Assembly (NCBI RefSeq): GCF_000745015.1
Contig: NZ_JQNA01000002.1
Coordinates: forward strand, 2,976,001 to 3,040,000
DNA: 64,000 bases
Source: Burkholderia sp. 9120
GTDB lineage: Bacteria; Pseudomonadota; Gammaproteobacteria; Burkholderiales; Burkholderiaceae
Reading direction: 5' to 3'
A program made the position numbers and the translations under genes. Positions 1 to 8,337 of this stretch are shown here, in pieces (the stretch's first letter is position 1; every line of letters starts with the position of its first letter). The notes under the pieces are model-generated. The model searched no databases, was not told where the DNA came from, and saw only the letters and a list, made by a program, of their open reading frames with translations.

Positions 1-800
1 TCGCGGATGCGCCCAAACAGCGAGTGCGTGCTCGTCTTCTCCGTTTCCATGCCGTTGTAGAAGGCGATCTGTTCGGCGTTTTCACGCAGACGGATCAGGC
101 CGAAACGGAAGTCCGCCTCGACTTTCTGCGCCTGGTAGTTGATCGGCACGAGCGGATGGCCGACCTTCTGGATGATCAGCGAGCCGATCACCGCGTAGAG
201 CGCCGCGGCCCAGACCATGTAGCCGGGAATCTGCACCGGCATGCCGCCGAGCGAGACGGTCAGGGCACCGCCGATCGTCCACAGGATCGTGATGAACGAC
301 ACCAGCGTGACGACCGTGGAGAGCAGGTCGAGTGTCAGTGACAGCGTGCTGGTGGCGAACGATTGCAGGTCGTCGCTGATCCGCTGGTCGGGGTTGTCGG
401 CGAGGCGGTCGCGTTCGATCCGATAGAAGGCGCTGTCGTGCATCCACTCGTTCAGATAACGCGTGGTCAGCCACTGGCGCCAGCGGAAGCCGAGCATCTG
501 GCGCAGATACCGCCCGTACACCGCGAGGATGATGAAGGCGAACGCGAGTACCGAGAACACCATCAGCAGGTGCGGGAAATCGTGGACGTTCTTGGTCTGC
601 AGCGCGTTGTAGAAGTCGGCGCTCCAGCGGTTCAGGCGCACGTTGATCCATACGACCAGCAGGTTCATCACGATGATCGCGATGAGCAGGCCCCAGGCCG
701 TTTTTCGTTCTTCGGAGACCCAGTAGGGTTTGATCAGGCTCCAGGCGGAGATCTTTTCGTCCGGCGGCAGCGCGGGGCTGGCTGAGGTATTCGGTGTCAT
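1..800 (-). CDS. SbmA/BacA-like ABC transmembrane protein (partial)
   Basis: The gene enters from the left edge: 266 codons are visible from the ATG at 798-800 and no stop occurs before base 1. An AGGA lies just upstream of the ATG. The protein starts with about 30 polar residues, then a membrane segment near residues 35-55 (LLIAIIVMNLLVVW) and another near 78-98 (VFSVLAFAFIILAVYG). It continues with FRWRQWLTTRYLNEWM and NPDQRISDDL, which are typical of the SbmA/BacA-type transmembrane domain (ABC_membrane_2) of YddA-like transporters. In that family the domain is often fused to a C-terminal ATPase. That part lies outside the window, so a half-size permease and a full ABC protein cannot be told apart. 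Confidence 0.85.
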   Translation of the reverse strand, partial: MTPNTSASPALPPDEKISAWSLIKPYWVSEERKTAWGLLIAIIVMNLLVVWINVRLNRWSADFYNALQTKNVHDFPHLLMVFSVLAFAFIILAVYGRYLRQMLGFRWRQWLTTRYLNEWMHDSAFYRIERDRLADNPDQRISDDLQSFATSTLSLTLDLLSTVVTLVSFITILWTIGGALTVSLGGMPVQIPGYMVWAAALYAVIGSLIIQKVGHPLVPINYQAQKVEADFRFGLIRLRENAEQIAFYNGMETEKTSTHSLFGRIR

Positions 801-1133
801 GAGCATCCTGAAGAAGTGCTGGCCTGCATGCCCGGGCGTCGTGCTCGACGAACGCTCGTCCGGGCGAGCGTCCGATTCTGGCGCGTGGCCCTTAAGCGAA
901 AATTAATTTGCGCCGCAAGGCTTCGCTGCCATGCTGTGACGGCGCGGGCGGCGGTTTATGGAATGCGTGCCGAGCGCGCCGTGCCGTCGTGACATGGGCT
1001 CGTTGCATTGTGCCAGAGCGCCGTGTCGGGCCGCATCGACAACATAAAAGAAGGTGCCGGATCAAACTCCGCGCGAACACGCCGGGCGCTGGTTTGCGGG
1101 CGTCGCGGCTTTTATGGTCTAATGGCCTTCGAC
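801..1133. other. Intergenic region between SbmA-like gene and TPP riboswitch
   Basis: No convincing gene is seen. Open frames on both strands here lack a ribosome binding site and recognisable protein features. The stretch must hold the promoter of the riboswitch-controlled thi operon. A weak candidate is TTTGCG (1093-1098) with TCTAAT (1118-1123), spaced 19 bases, ending just before the riboswitch. Confidence 0.5.
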
Positions 1134-1241
1134 GAAACAGGGGTGCTTTGCCCACAGGCGCGCATGATTTTCATGCCGTAGCGGCAAGGCTGAGAGAGAC
1201 CCTTTGCACCCGATCCGGGTAATACCGGCGCGGGAAGTTTC
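1134..1241 (+). promoter_or_regulatory. TPP riboswitch (THI element)
   Basis: The conserved THI-box core is present: GGGGTGC (1140-1146), CTGAGA (1190-1195), then CCCTTTGCACCCGATC and GGGTAATACCGGCG, ending with GGGAAG. The closing P1 helix pairs GAAAC (1134-1138) with GTTTC (1237-1241). It binds thiamine pyrophosphate in the nascent mRNA and shuts down the downstream thiOSGE genes. thiO begins 240 bases later, so the expression platform lies in 1242-1481. I could not identify a clean terminator there, which leaves control of translation possible. Confidence 0.96.
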
Positions 1242-1371
1242 CGGAAGCAGCCAGTCTTCCATTCCCCGCCGGGGTGGCGTACGTCATCAGAACGTGCGTC
1301 GTGCCCGGCCGGCCTTACCCGCCGGTTTCGTCCTGGGTACGTGCGTTTTTCTGCCGTACGGAAAGGACTCG

Positions 1372-1485
1372 ATGACCGCCTATTCTTCAGTTATGTGTTT
1401 TGCTCTTCGTCACGCCGCTGTCGGCGCGCTGTGCTTTAGCCTGTCTAGCCTGATTGAACATCGTGAAACGGAGCGTGCGCAATGA
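1372..1485 (+). CDS. Putative 37-residue leader peptide upstream of thiO
   Basis: A short ORF starts at ATG 1372 with a good Shine-Dalgarno (GGAAAGGA, about 1360-1367). It ends at TGA 1483-1485, overlapping the thiO ATG (1482-1484) in an ATGA arrangement. The peptide begins MTAYSSVMCFALRHAAVG and has a hydrophobic middle (AAVGALCFSLSSL), then a charged end. I recognise no family. Its position between the riboswitch and thiO suggests translational coupling. It could instead be a chance ORF or an N-terminal remnant. No sign of transfer or unusual codon use is evident. Confidence 0.4.
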   Translation: MTAYSSVMCFALRHAAVGALCFSLSSLIEHRETERAQ

Positions 1486-2612
1486 GCCGTTCCGCGCAAC
1501 CCGATTTCGCCGTCCTCGGTGGCGGCCTGTGCGGCCGGCTGGTCGCGTGGCGTCTGGCGGGCCAGGGGCTTCGCGTGGCGCTGTACGAGCGTGGCGATGC
1601 CGCCGGTTCGCAAGCGGCCGCGTGGGTCGCCGCCGCGATGCTGGCGCCGCTCGCCGAAGCCGCCAGCGCTGAATTGCTGATCACCCGTCTCGGCGCGAGT
1701 TCGCTCGATACGTGGCCGCAAGTGCTGGCCGAGTTGCCCGAGCCGGTGTTCTTCCAGCGCAATGGCACGCTGGTGGTCTGGCATCATGCCGATCGCACCG
1801 AAGCGCCGCTGTTCGAGCGCCGGGTGCGCTCGAATGCACCGGCTGACTTGCTGGACGGCGGCTTCGTCACGCTGGCCGGCGCGCAGCTCGGCGCCGCCGA
1901 GCCCGCGTTGGCCGGACGCTTCAACCAGGGCTGGTTGTTGCCGCGCGAAGGTCAACTGGATAACCGCCAGGTGCTGGCCGCGCTGGCCGCGGGCCTCGCA
2001 CAACGCGGTGTCGAGACGCACTGGAATACGCCGGTCGACGATCATTCGCTGCCGTCCGCGCGCATCACGATCGACTGCCGCGGGCTCGGCGCGAAGCCGG
2101 TGCTGCCCACGTTGCGCGGCATTCGCGGCGAAGTCGCGCGAGTGCACGCGCCCGGTATCAAACTGACGCGTCCGGTGCGCTTGCTGCATCCGCGTTACCC
2201 GCTGTATATCGCGCCGAAGCAGGACGATCTCTACGTGATCGGCGCTACCGAAGTCGAAGGTGAGGACATGTCGCCGGTCAGCGTGCGCTCGGCGCTCGAA
2301 CTGCTGAGCGCGGCGTTTTCCGTTCACCCAGGCTTTGGCGAGGCTCGTATCCTCGAACTGAATTCGCAGTGCCGCCCGACGTTGCCGGACCACCGTCCGG
2401 CTTTGCTGTGGGATGGCGCGCAGACACTGCGCGTGAACGGCCTGTACCGGCACGGCTACATGATCGTGCCCGAAGTCGCCGACGAAGCCGTGCGCTTCGC
2501 CGCGGCGCTGCTCGACGGCCGGATCGGCGACGCCGATGCGTTCGCCGACTGGCAACGCGACGCGCGCTGGAGCGAACTGTTCCAGCTGGATTCCACGCGG
2601 GAGCCGGCATGA
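1482..2612 (+). CDS. thiO: Glycine oxidase ThiO, FAD-dependent
   Basis: A DAO-family flavoenzyme of 376 residues that oxidises glycine to the imine used in building the thiazole ring of thiamine. An N-terminal Rossmann dinucleotide-binding motif (VLGGGLCG, residues 11-18) is followed by the usual acidic residue at the end of strand two (LYERGD). The C-terminal half contains the substrate-domain strands and a terminal FAD contact region (NGLYRHGYMIVPEVADE). It is the first enzyme gene behind the TPP riboswitch and is followed by thiS, thiG and thiE, which fixes its role as ThiO rather than another amino-acid oxidase. Its start overlaps the stop of a possible leader ORF. Glycine oxidase activity is inferred from family and context. 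Confidence 0.93.
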   Translation: MSRSAQPDFAVLGGGLCGRLVAWRLAGQGLRVALYERGDAAGSQAAAWVAAAMLAPLAEAASAELLITRLGASSLDTWPQVLAELPEPVFFQRNGTLVVWHHADRTEAPLFERRVRSNAPADLLDGGFVTLAGAQLGAAEPALAGRFNQGWLLPREGQLDNRQVLAALAAGLAQRGVETHWNTPVDDHSLPSARITIDCRGLGAKPVLPTLRGIRGEVARVHAPGIKLTRPVRLLHPRYPLYIAPKQDDLYVIGATEVEGEDMSPVSVRSALELLSAAFSVHPGFGEARILELNSQCRPTLPDHRPALLWDGAQTLRVNGLYRHGYMIVPEVADEAVRFAAALLDGRIGDADAFADWQRDARWSELFQLDSTREPA

Positions 2613-2628
2613 GCGTTGCGCGTTTTGT

Positions 2629-2657
2629 CGTGTCTGGCCTGACGGGCCTGACACGAT
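2629..2657 (+). other. Intercistronic hairpin between thiO and thiS
   Basis: Arms TCGTGTC (2629-2635) and GACACGA (2651-2657) are perfectly complementary, with an inner GGCC/GGCC stem after one T-T mismatch and a five-base loop. The hairpin is followed only by TTT, so it is a weak terminator at best. It may be a site that protects or processes the mRNA within the operon. Confidence 0.55.
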
Positions 2658-2711
2658 TTAACGCTACACGCTCCGTTGTTCCCGCCATCGATTGAACCGT
2701 ATTCGAACACC

Positions 2712-2909
2712 ATGAACATTCATATCAATCAGAAGCCGTTGTCGTTGCCCGAGGGCGCGACGGTCGCCGATGCGCTCGTCGCGTTCGGCGCGCGGCCGCC
2801 ATTCGCGGTCGCGCTGAACGGCGATTTCGTGGCGCGCACCCAGCATGCGGCGCGCGCGCTGCAGCCGGGCGACAAGCTCGACGTCGTGCAACCCGTGGCC
2901 GGCGGTTAG
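2712..2909 (+). CDS. thiS: Sulfur carrier protein ThiS
   Basis: A 65-residue ubiquitin-fold protein that carries sulfur as a C-terminal thiocarboxylate and delivers it to ThiG. The decisive feature is the C-terminal Gly-Gly (VVQPVAGG). The N-terminus MNIHINQKPLSLPEGATV is the expected first beta hairpin. The ATG at 2712 gives the family length; an in-frame start further upstream adds a non-homologous extension. It sits between thiO and thiG in the same operon. ThiF, which would adenylate this tail, is not in the window. Confidence 0.95.
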   Translation: MNIHINQKPLSLPEGATVADALVAFGARPPFAVALNGDFVARTQHAARALQPGDKLDVVQPVAGG

Positions 2910-2978
2910 GGCCGCCGCTTACACCGCGTAAAGCTACCTACTGCTACGCCTCGCCACGACCTGCCGGAGACAAGGACA

Positions 2979-3800
2979 ATGCCCATCACTTCCCCCCAAA
3001 CCGCCGACGCGCTCACGCTCTACGGCGAGACCTTCGCAAGCCGCGTACTGCTCGGCACCTCACGCTATCCATCGCTGCAATCGCTGTCCGATTCGATCGA
3101 CGCCGCGCGCCCCGGCATGGTGACCGTCGCGCTGCGCCGGCAGATGAACGAAGGCGGCGCCGAAGCCGGCTTCTTTGATCTGCTCAAGCGCCACGGCGTG
3201 CCGCTGTTGCCGAACACGGCCGGTTGCCTGACCGTCGGCGAGGCGGTCACGACCGCGCACATGGCGCGCGAAATTTTCGAAACCGACTGGATCAAGCTCG
3301 AACTGATCGGCGACGACTACACGCTGCAGCCCGACCCGGTCGGCCTGATCGAAGCGGCCGCGCAACTCGTCAAAGACGGCTTCAAGGTGCTGCCGTACTG
3401 CACCGAAGATCTGGTGATCGGCCGCCGTCTGCTGGACGCCGGCTGTGAAGCGCTGATGCCGTGGGGCGCGCCGATCGGCACCGGCAAGGGCGTGATCAAT
3501 CCGTACGGCTTGCGGGTGTTGCGCGAGAGGCTGCCGGACGTGCCGCTGATCGTCGACGCGGGCCTCGGCGTGCCGTCGCACGCGGCGCAAGTGATGGAAT
3601 GGGGTTTCGACGGCGTATTACTGAACACGGCCGTTTCGCAAGCCACGCATCCCGACGCGATGGCGCGGGCCTTCGCGCTGGGCGTCGAAGCGGGTCGCCA
3701 GGCTTTTCTGGCGGGGCCGATGGCCGAGCGCGAAAGCGCGCACGCCAGCACGCCGGTGGTCGGCATGCCGTTCTGGCATCAGGACGGGGGCGGCGCATGA
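2979..3800 (+). CDS. thiG: Thiazole synthase ThiG
   Basis: A TIM-barrel enzyme of 273 residues that condenses deoxyxylulose phosphate, the glycine-derived imine and ThiS thiocarboxylate into thiazole phosphate. Diagnostic segments are [11 protein letters not shown] near the N-terminus, [19 protein letters not shown] with the Schiff-base lysine region, and [16 protein letters not shown]. It ends with [14 protein letters not shown], typical of the family. A good AGGA-type site lies upstream (GGAGACAAGGAC). Its stop overlaps the start of thiE in an ATGA arrangement, so the two are translationally coupled. Confidence 0.96.
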   Translation: MPITSPQTADALTLYGETFASRVLLGTSRYPSLQSLSDSIDAARPGMVTVALRRQMNEGGAEAGFFDLLKRHGVPLLPNTAGCLTVGEAVTTAHMAREIFETDWIKLELIGDDYTLQPDPVGLIEAAAQLVKDGFKVLPYCTEDLVIGRRLLDAGCEALMPWGAPIGTGKGVINPYGLRVLRERLPDVPLIVDAGLGVPSHAAQVMEWGFDGVLLNTAVSQATHPDAMARAFALGVEAGRQAFLAGPMAERESAHASTPVVGMPFWHQDGGGA

Positions 3801-4900
3801 CGCAGACTTTGGCCTTGGCGGGCCGCGACCTGTTCTGGCCGCCCGCCGATGAACTGACGGAAGCCGCCGAGCGGATTCGCGCCCGCCTCGGCGACTGGCC
3901 GCCGACCCACGCGCCGTGGCGCATCTGTCTAACCGCGCCGGACGAGCCGAACGGCGGCGACCTGATCGTGATCGCCGACGCGCAGCAGCACGGCGAGCAA
4001 GTGGCGCGCTGGCAGGTGCGGGGCGCTGGTGTGATCGAGGCCGCACAGAACCGGGCCGTGCTGCATCTGGGCGGCGAAACCTACCGTCTGGAAGGCCATC
4101 TGTCGGAAGACTGGATCGCCGCGCTGGCCGCGTTTCTGGATTGCGGTTTCGATCCGCACGACGCGCTGGTGCTGGCGCTCGCCTGGCGTGACGGCGACGA
4201 AACCCGCGCCGACGACGCCTTTCCGTCCGATCTCGGCCATTTCCCGCGCATTGCCGGTTTGCCGGACGCGCCGGAGCCGGCCTTCCCGCCGTGCCCTGCG
4301 CGGCTCGGTCTGTATCCGGTGCTGCCGAGCGGGGAATGGGTCGAGCGGATCGCCGGCTTCGGCGTGAAGACGATCCAGTTGCGCCACAAGTCGGCCGAAC
4401 CCGCCGACGAACTGAAGCACGAGATCGCGCTGAGCGTGGCGGCCGGTCGTCGGCACGACGCCCAGGTGTTCATCAACGATCACTGGCAAGCCGCGCTCGA
4501 CGCGGGCGCCTACGGCGTCCACCTCGGCCAGGAAGACGTGCACACCGCCGATCTGGCGGCGCTCGCCGCCGGCGGCATTCGCCTCGGCCTGTCCACGCAC
4601 GGTTTCTACGAGATTCTGAGGGCGCTGCATTTTCGCCCCAGCTACATCGCGGTAGGCGCGGTGTTCGCGACCACCACCAAGGCCATACCGACTGCGCCGC
4701 AGGGACTCAACCGTCTGGCGCGTTATGTGCGCCTGCTCGACGGCGTCGTGCCGCTGGTGGCGATCGGCGGTATCGACCTGCAGGTGCTGCCGGACGTACT
4801 GGCTACCGGTGTGGGCGGCGCGGCCGTGGTGCGCGCGGTGACGGAAGCGGCGGATCTCGCCGCCGCCGTTTCTGCATTGCAACACGCGTTTACGCAATAA
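3797..4900 (+). CDS. thiE: Thiamine phosphate synthase ThiE with long N-terminal extension
   Basis: The 367-residue product joins hydroxymethylpyrimidine pyrophosphate and thiazole phosphate to give thiamine phosphate. The catalytic ThiE barrel occupies about residues 165-367: [50 protein letters not shown] and VAIGGI. ThiE proteins are usually about 210 residues, so roughly 155 extra residues precede the barrel. The end of that extension ([20 protein letters not shown] followed by [11 protein letters not shown]) resembles the C-terminal helix and linker seen in ThiD-ThiE fusions. The ThiD catalytic GTGC loop is absent, so a degenerate ThiD remnant is an inference. The ATG overlaps the thiG stop. 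Confidence 0.92.
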   Translation: MTQTLALAGRDLFWPPADELTEAAERIRARLGDWPPTHAPWRICLTAPDEPNGGDLIVIADAQQHGEQVARWQVRGAGVIEAAQNRAVLHLGGETYRLEGHLSEDWIAALAAFLDCGFDPHDALVLALAWRDGDETRADDAFPSDLGHFPRIAGLPDAPEPAFPPCPARLGLYPVLPSGEWVERIAGFGVKTIQLRHKSAEPADELKHEIALSVAAGRRHDAQVFINDHWQAALDAGAYGVHLGQEDVHTADLAALAAGGIRLGLSTHGFYEILRALHFRPSYIAVGAVFATTTKAIPTAPQGLNRLARYVRLLDGVVPLVAIGGIDLQVLPDVLATGVGGAAVVRAVTEAADLAAAVSALQHAFTQ

Positions 4901-4933
4901 TCGTCACGCTTGGTAAAGGGACAGGGCACCTCA

Positions 4934-4962
4934 CGGCAACTTTTGCATGATGGCCCTATAAT
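4934..4962 (+). promoter_or_regulatory. Candidate promoter of the mla operon
   Basis: A perfect -10 hexamer TATAAT lies at 4957-4962, 33 bases before the mlaF GTG. It is preceded by GGCCC and by a poor -35 region near 4934-4939. The same CCCTATAAT context occurs upstream of the ABC exporter at 9320-9325. This break in the gene chain supports a new transcription start after thiE. Confidence 0.5.
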
Positions 4963-4994
4963 TCGGCCTTCCGTGTAAAAGGACTGTCAGTTTC

Positions 4995-5816
4995 GTGTCT
5001 TCCTCCCCCGAGACCTTACTCGAGCTGCGCGACGTCGACTTCGGTTATGGCGACCGGCTCGTTCTGTCGAACCTGAACCTGCGCTTCAAGCGCGGCCAGG
5101 TGGTGGCCGTCATGGGCGGCTCGGGTTGCGGCAAGACCACGGTGCTGCGTCTGATTGGCGGTCTGGTGCGCGCGCAACGCGGCCAGATCCTGTTCCAGGA
5201 CCAGGACGTCGGCCAGCAAACGCGCGACGGCCTGTACGCGCTGCGCCGCAAGATGGGCATGCTGTTCCAGTTCGGCGCGCTGTTCACCGACATGTCCGTG
5301 TTCGAAAACGTGGCCTTCGCGCTGCGCGAGCACACCGATCTCCCTGAAGACCTGCTGCGCGACCTCGTGTTGATGAAACTCAACGCGGTCGGCTTGCGCG
5401 GTGCGCGCGACCTGCTGCCGTCAGAGATTTCGGGTGGCATGGCGCGGCGGGTGGCGCTGGCGCGTGCCATTGCGCTCGACCCCGAACTGATGATGTACGA
5501 CGAGCCGTTCGCCGGCCTCGATCCGATTTCGCTCGGCATTACCGCGAACCTGATTCGCGCGCTGAACCAGGCGCTGGGCGCGACTTCGATCCTCGTCACG
5601 CACGACGTGCCGGAGTCGTTCGCGATTGCCGACTACGTGTATTTCCTCGCCAACGGCGGCGTGCACGCCGAAGGCACGCCCGAAGAGTTGCGCGCGTCCA
5701 CCGATCCGACGGTGCGCCAGTTCATCGACGGCGCGCCGGACGGCCCGTTCAAATTCCATTACCCCAGCAAGACGCCGCTCGCGGCGGACTTCGGCATCGG
5801 CGGAGGTCAGTCATGA
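4995..5816 (+). CDS. mlaF: Mla phospholipid transport ATPase MlaF
   Basis: The ATPase of the inner-membrane MlaFEDB complex, which moves phospholipids between the inner membrane and periplasmic MlaC. It has 273 residues with Walker A GGSGCGKT (41-48), an ABC signature region SEISGGMARRVALARA and Walker B LMMYDEPFAGLDP, followed by the H-loop VTHDVPE. The start is GTG at 4995. It overlaps mlaE by ATGA at 5813-5816. The full gene order F-E-D-A-C-B downstream confirms the assignment over other ABC ATPases. Confidence 0.96.
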   Translation: MSSSPETLLELRDVDFGYGDRLVLSNLNLRFKRGQVVAVMGGSGCGKTTVLRLIGGLVRAQRGQILFQDQDVGQQTRDGLYALRRKMGMLFQFGALFTDMSVFENVAFALREHTDLPEDLLRDLVLMKLNAVGLRGARDLLPSEISGGMARRVALARAIALDPELMMYDEPFAGLDPISLGITANLIRALNQALGATSILVTHDVPESFAIADYVYFLANGGVHAEGTPEELRASTDPTVRQFIDGAPDGPFKFHYPSKTPLAADFGIGGGQS

Positions 5817-6580
5817 TCAGTGCGATCGGCCGCTCGGTGATCGGCGGGCTCGGCACGGCCGGCTACGCCACGCGTTTCTTTATCCGGCTGGTGCTCGAAT
5901 TCTTCCCGTTGCTGCGTCGTCCGCGTCTTGTCACGAAGCAGATCCACTTCGTAGGTAATTATTCGCTAGTGATCATCGCGGTGTCGGGGCTGTTCGTCGG
6001 CTTCGTGCTCGGCTTGCAGGGTTATTACACGCTCAACCGCTACGGCTCCGAACAGGCGCTTGGGCTGCTGGTCGCGCTGTCGCTGGTGCGCGAACTCGGG
6101 CCGGTGGTCACGGCGCTGTTGTTCGCCGGCCGAGCGGGCACGTCGCTGACGGCCGAAATTGGCCTGATGAAGGCGGGCGAGCAACTTACGGCCATGGAAA
6201 TGATGGCCGTCGACCCGGTCAAGGTCGTGGTGGCGCCGCGCCTGTGGGCCGGCATCATCGCCATGCCGGTGCTCGCGGCGATCTTCAGCGCGGTGGGTAT
6301 TCTGGGCGGTTATGTGGTGGGTGTGTTGCTGATCGGCGTCGATTCCGGCGCGTTCTGGTCGCAAATGCAAGGCGGCGTCGATGTCTGGCGCGACGTCGGC
6401 GCCGGGGTTATCAAGAGCGTGGTGTTCGGCCTCGCGGTGACCTTCGTCGCGCTGTTTCAGGGCTACGAAGCCAAGCCGACGCCGGAAGGCGTATCGCGCG
6501 CCACGACCAAGACGGTCGTGTATGCGTCGCTGGCGGTGCTCGGCCTCGACTTTCTGCTGACCGCACTGATGTTCAGCTAA
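5813..6580 (+). CDS. mlaE: Mla permease MlaE
   Basis: The permease of 255 residues in the Mla complex, belonging to the MlaE/YrbE family. It has five to six hydrophobic helices, including SLVIIAVSGLFVGFVLGLQG, and the family core ELGPVVTALLFAGRAGTSLTAE followed by GEQLTAMEMM. The C-terminus (SLAVLGLDFLLTALMF) is a final membrane helix. It overlaps mlaF by four bases and is followed by mlaD after 86 bases, consistent with one operon. Confidence 0.96.
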   Translation: MISAIGRSVIGGLGTAGYATRFFIRLVLEFFPLLRRPRLVTKQIHFVGNYSLVIIAVSGLFVGFVLGLQGYYTLNRYGSEQALGLLVALSLVRELGPVVTALLFAGRAGTSLTAEIGLMKAGEQLTAMEMMAVDPVKVVVAPRLWAGIIAMPVLAAIFSAVGILGGYVVGVLLIGVDSGAFWSQMQGGVDVWRDVGAGVIKSVVFGLAVTFVALFQGYEAKPTPEGVSRATTKTVVYASLAVLGLDFLLTALMFS

Positions 6581-6666
6581 GACTGCGTTCGGGCGTTTCC
6601 AGCCGGCGCTGCGTCATGAGGCGCGCGCGGCGGGTAGCGTTGACGGCGTGGCGGATTCACTTTGGG

Positions 6667-7224
6667 ATGACGATGAAAAAGACTGCTCTCGACTTCTGGG
6701 TCGGCCTGTTCGTGGTGTTGGGTTTCGTGGCGTTGCTGTTTCTCGCGCTGAAGGCCGGCAACATGAGCTCGTTGTCGTTTCAGGCAACGTACCCGGTCAA
6801 GCTCAAGTTCGACAATATTGGCGGACTGAAAGCGCGCGCGCCTGTGAAGAGCGCGGGCGTGACGGTCGGCCGGGTCGCGTCGATCGGCTTCGACAGCAAT
6901 GCCTACCAGGCTGTCGTCACGATCGATATCGACAAGCAATACCCGTTTCCGAAAGATACGTCGGCGAAGATCCTGACCTCGGGCCTGCTCGGCGAGCAGT
7001 ACATCGGGCTCGAACCGGGCGGCGACAGCGAAATGCTTAAAGCGGGCGACACGATCTCGATGACGCAATCGGCCATCGTGCTCGAAAACCTCATCGGACA
7101 GTTTCTGTATAGCAAGGCCGCGGATTCGGGCGCGTCGAAGCCTGGCGCGTCGCCGGCCGCACCGGCGCCCGCGCCGGCGGCTCCGGCAGCGAGCTTGCCT
7201 GCGTCCGGCGCCGCCGGCCAATAA
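6667..7224 (+). CDS. mlaD: Mla substrate-binding MCE protein MlaD
   Basis: An MCE-domain protein of 185 residues anchored in the inner membrane by one N-terminal helix (FWVGLFVVLGFVALLFLAL). The MCE domain follows with VKLKFDNIGGLKARAPVKSA, GVTVGRVASIGFD and LLGEQYIGLEPGG. MlaD forms a hexameric ring holding a hydrophobic channel for lipids. The C-terminal 30 residues are a Pro/Ala-rich low-complexity tail. I chose ATG 6667; a second ATG at 6673 (MKKTALDFW) is equally plausible. A much longer open frame upstream has no MCE homology. Confidence 0.93.
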   Translation: MTMKKTALDFWVGLFVVLGFVALLFLALKAGNMSSLSFQATYPVKLKFDNIGGLKARAPVKSAGVTVGRVASIGFDSNAYQAVVTIDIDKQYPFPKDTSAKILTSGLLGEQYIGLEPGGDSEMLKAGDTISMTQSAIVLENLIGQFLYSKAADSGASKPGASPAAPAPAPAAPAASLPASGAAGQ

Positions 7225-7236
7225 GGAGAATAAAAA

Positions 7237-8223
7237 ATGCAGACCTCACATACCGAGGGCGCGCGCGCCTTCCAGATAGGCAAGCTGGCGGTCGCGGCCA
7301 TGCTGCTCGCCGGCTGCACCACCGTGCAGACGCCGACCAAGGGCGATCCGCTCGAAGGCCTGAACCGCACGATCTTCACCGTCAACGACAAGCTCGACCA
7401 GTACGCGTTGAAGCCGGTCGCCAAGGGCTACGTGTTCATCACGCCGCAGCCGGTGCGCGACAGCGTGACGAACTTCTTCTCGAATATCGGCGACGTCTAC
7501 ATCGCGGCGAACAACCTGCTGCAGTTGAAGATCACCGACGGTGTCGAAGACATCATGCGGATCGTGATCAACACGGTGTTCGGCGTAGGCGGCCTGTTCG
7601 ACGTGGCGACGCTCGCGAAGCTGCCCAAGCACGACAACGACCTCGGCCTGACGCTCGGCCATTACGGCGTGCCGGCGGGTCCGTACCTCGTGCTGCCGCT
7701 GTTCGGACCGAGCACGGTGCGCGACGCGGTTGGCTCGATCGGTAATTACTATGTGAACCCGCTCAGCTACATCCATCCGGATGGGTTGAGCTGGGCGCTG
7801 TACGGCATCAACGTGGTCAACACGCGCGCGAATCTGCTGAACGCGAGCGACGTGCTGGAAGGCGCCGCGCTCGACAAGTATTCGTTCGTGCGTAACGCGT
7901 ATCTGCAACGCCGCCAGTACCTGCTGTCGGACGGCAAGCAGTCGGCGTCACTGCCGAATTACGGCGACGAAGCCCCGCTGCCCAAGTACGACGACGTCGA
8001 CGGTAGCGCGGCGGCAGCCCCGGCGGGCGCGTCAGGCACGCAGGGTGCTGCTGCAAAAGCGGCCACGGGCACGGCGAACAACGCCGCTGCACCTGAAGCC
8101 GCCTCGGGCACTTCCGGAACGCCGCCGCTGGACCTGAACGGTGGTCCGGAAACGACGCAGATTCCGGCCGGCCAACTGGTCCCGCCGTCGCGTTTCAACT
8201 TCCCGTCATTCAAATTGCGCTGA
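7237..8223 (+). CDS. mlaA: Outer-membrane lipoprotein MlaA (VacJ)
   Basis: The outer-membrane component that pulls mislocalised phospholipids from the outer leaflet. A lipoprotein signal ends in the lipobox LAGC (about residues 22-25), followed by the family core DPLEGLNRTIFTVNDKLDQY and later LGHYGVPAGPYLVLPLFGPS. It has 328 residues, whereas enterobacterial MlaA is about 250. The surplus is a C-terminal tail from about residue 250, rich in Ala, Gly, Thr and Pro. It lies 12 bases after mlaD with a GGAG site. Placing mlaA inside the operon differs from E. coli, where it is unlinked. Confidence 0.95.
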   Translation: MQTSHTEGARAFQIGKLAVAAMLLAGCTTVQTPTKGDPLEGLNRTIFTVNDKLDQYALKPVAKGYVFITPQPVRDSVTNFFSNIGDVYIAANNLLQLKITDGVEDIMRIVINTVFGVGGLFDVATLAKLPKHDNDLGLTLGHYGVPAGPYLVLPLFGPSTVRDAVGSIGNYYVNPLSYIHPDGLSWALYGINVVNTRANLLNASDVLEGAALDKYSFVRNAYLQRRQYLLSDGKQSASLPNYGDEAPLPKYDDVDGSAAAAPAGASGTQGAAAKAATGTANNAAAPEAASGTSGTPPLDLNGGPETTQIPAGQLVPPSRFNFPSFKLR

Positions 8224-8337
8224 TCGTGCGGCCGTAACAGTTCGACACGACTCTCGCAGTTTGCGCGTGGATTGCCGCTGAACTCGCGTGTTAATGTCGG
8301 CTCAAACGGTTGCACTATTTATAAGGCAAGGCTCGAT

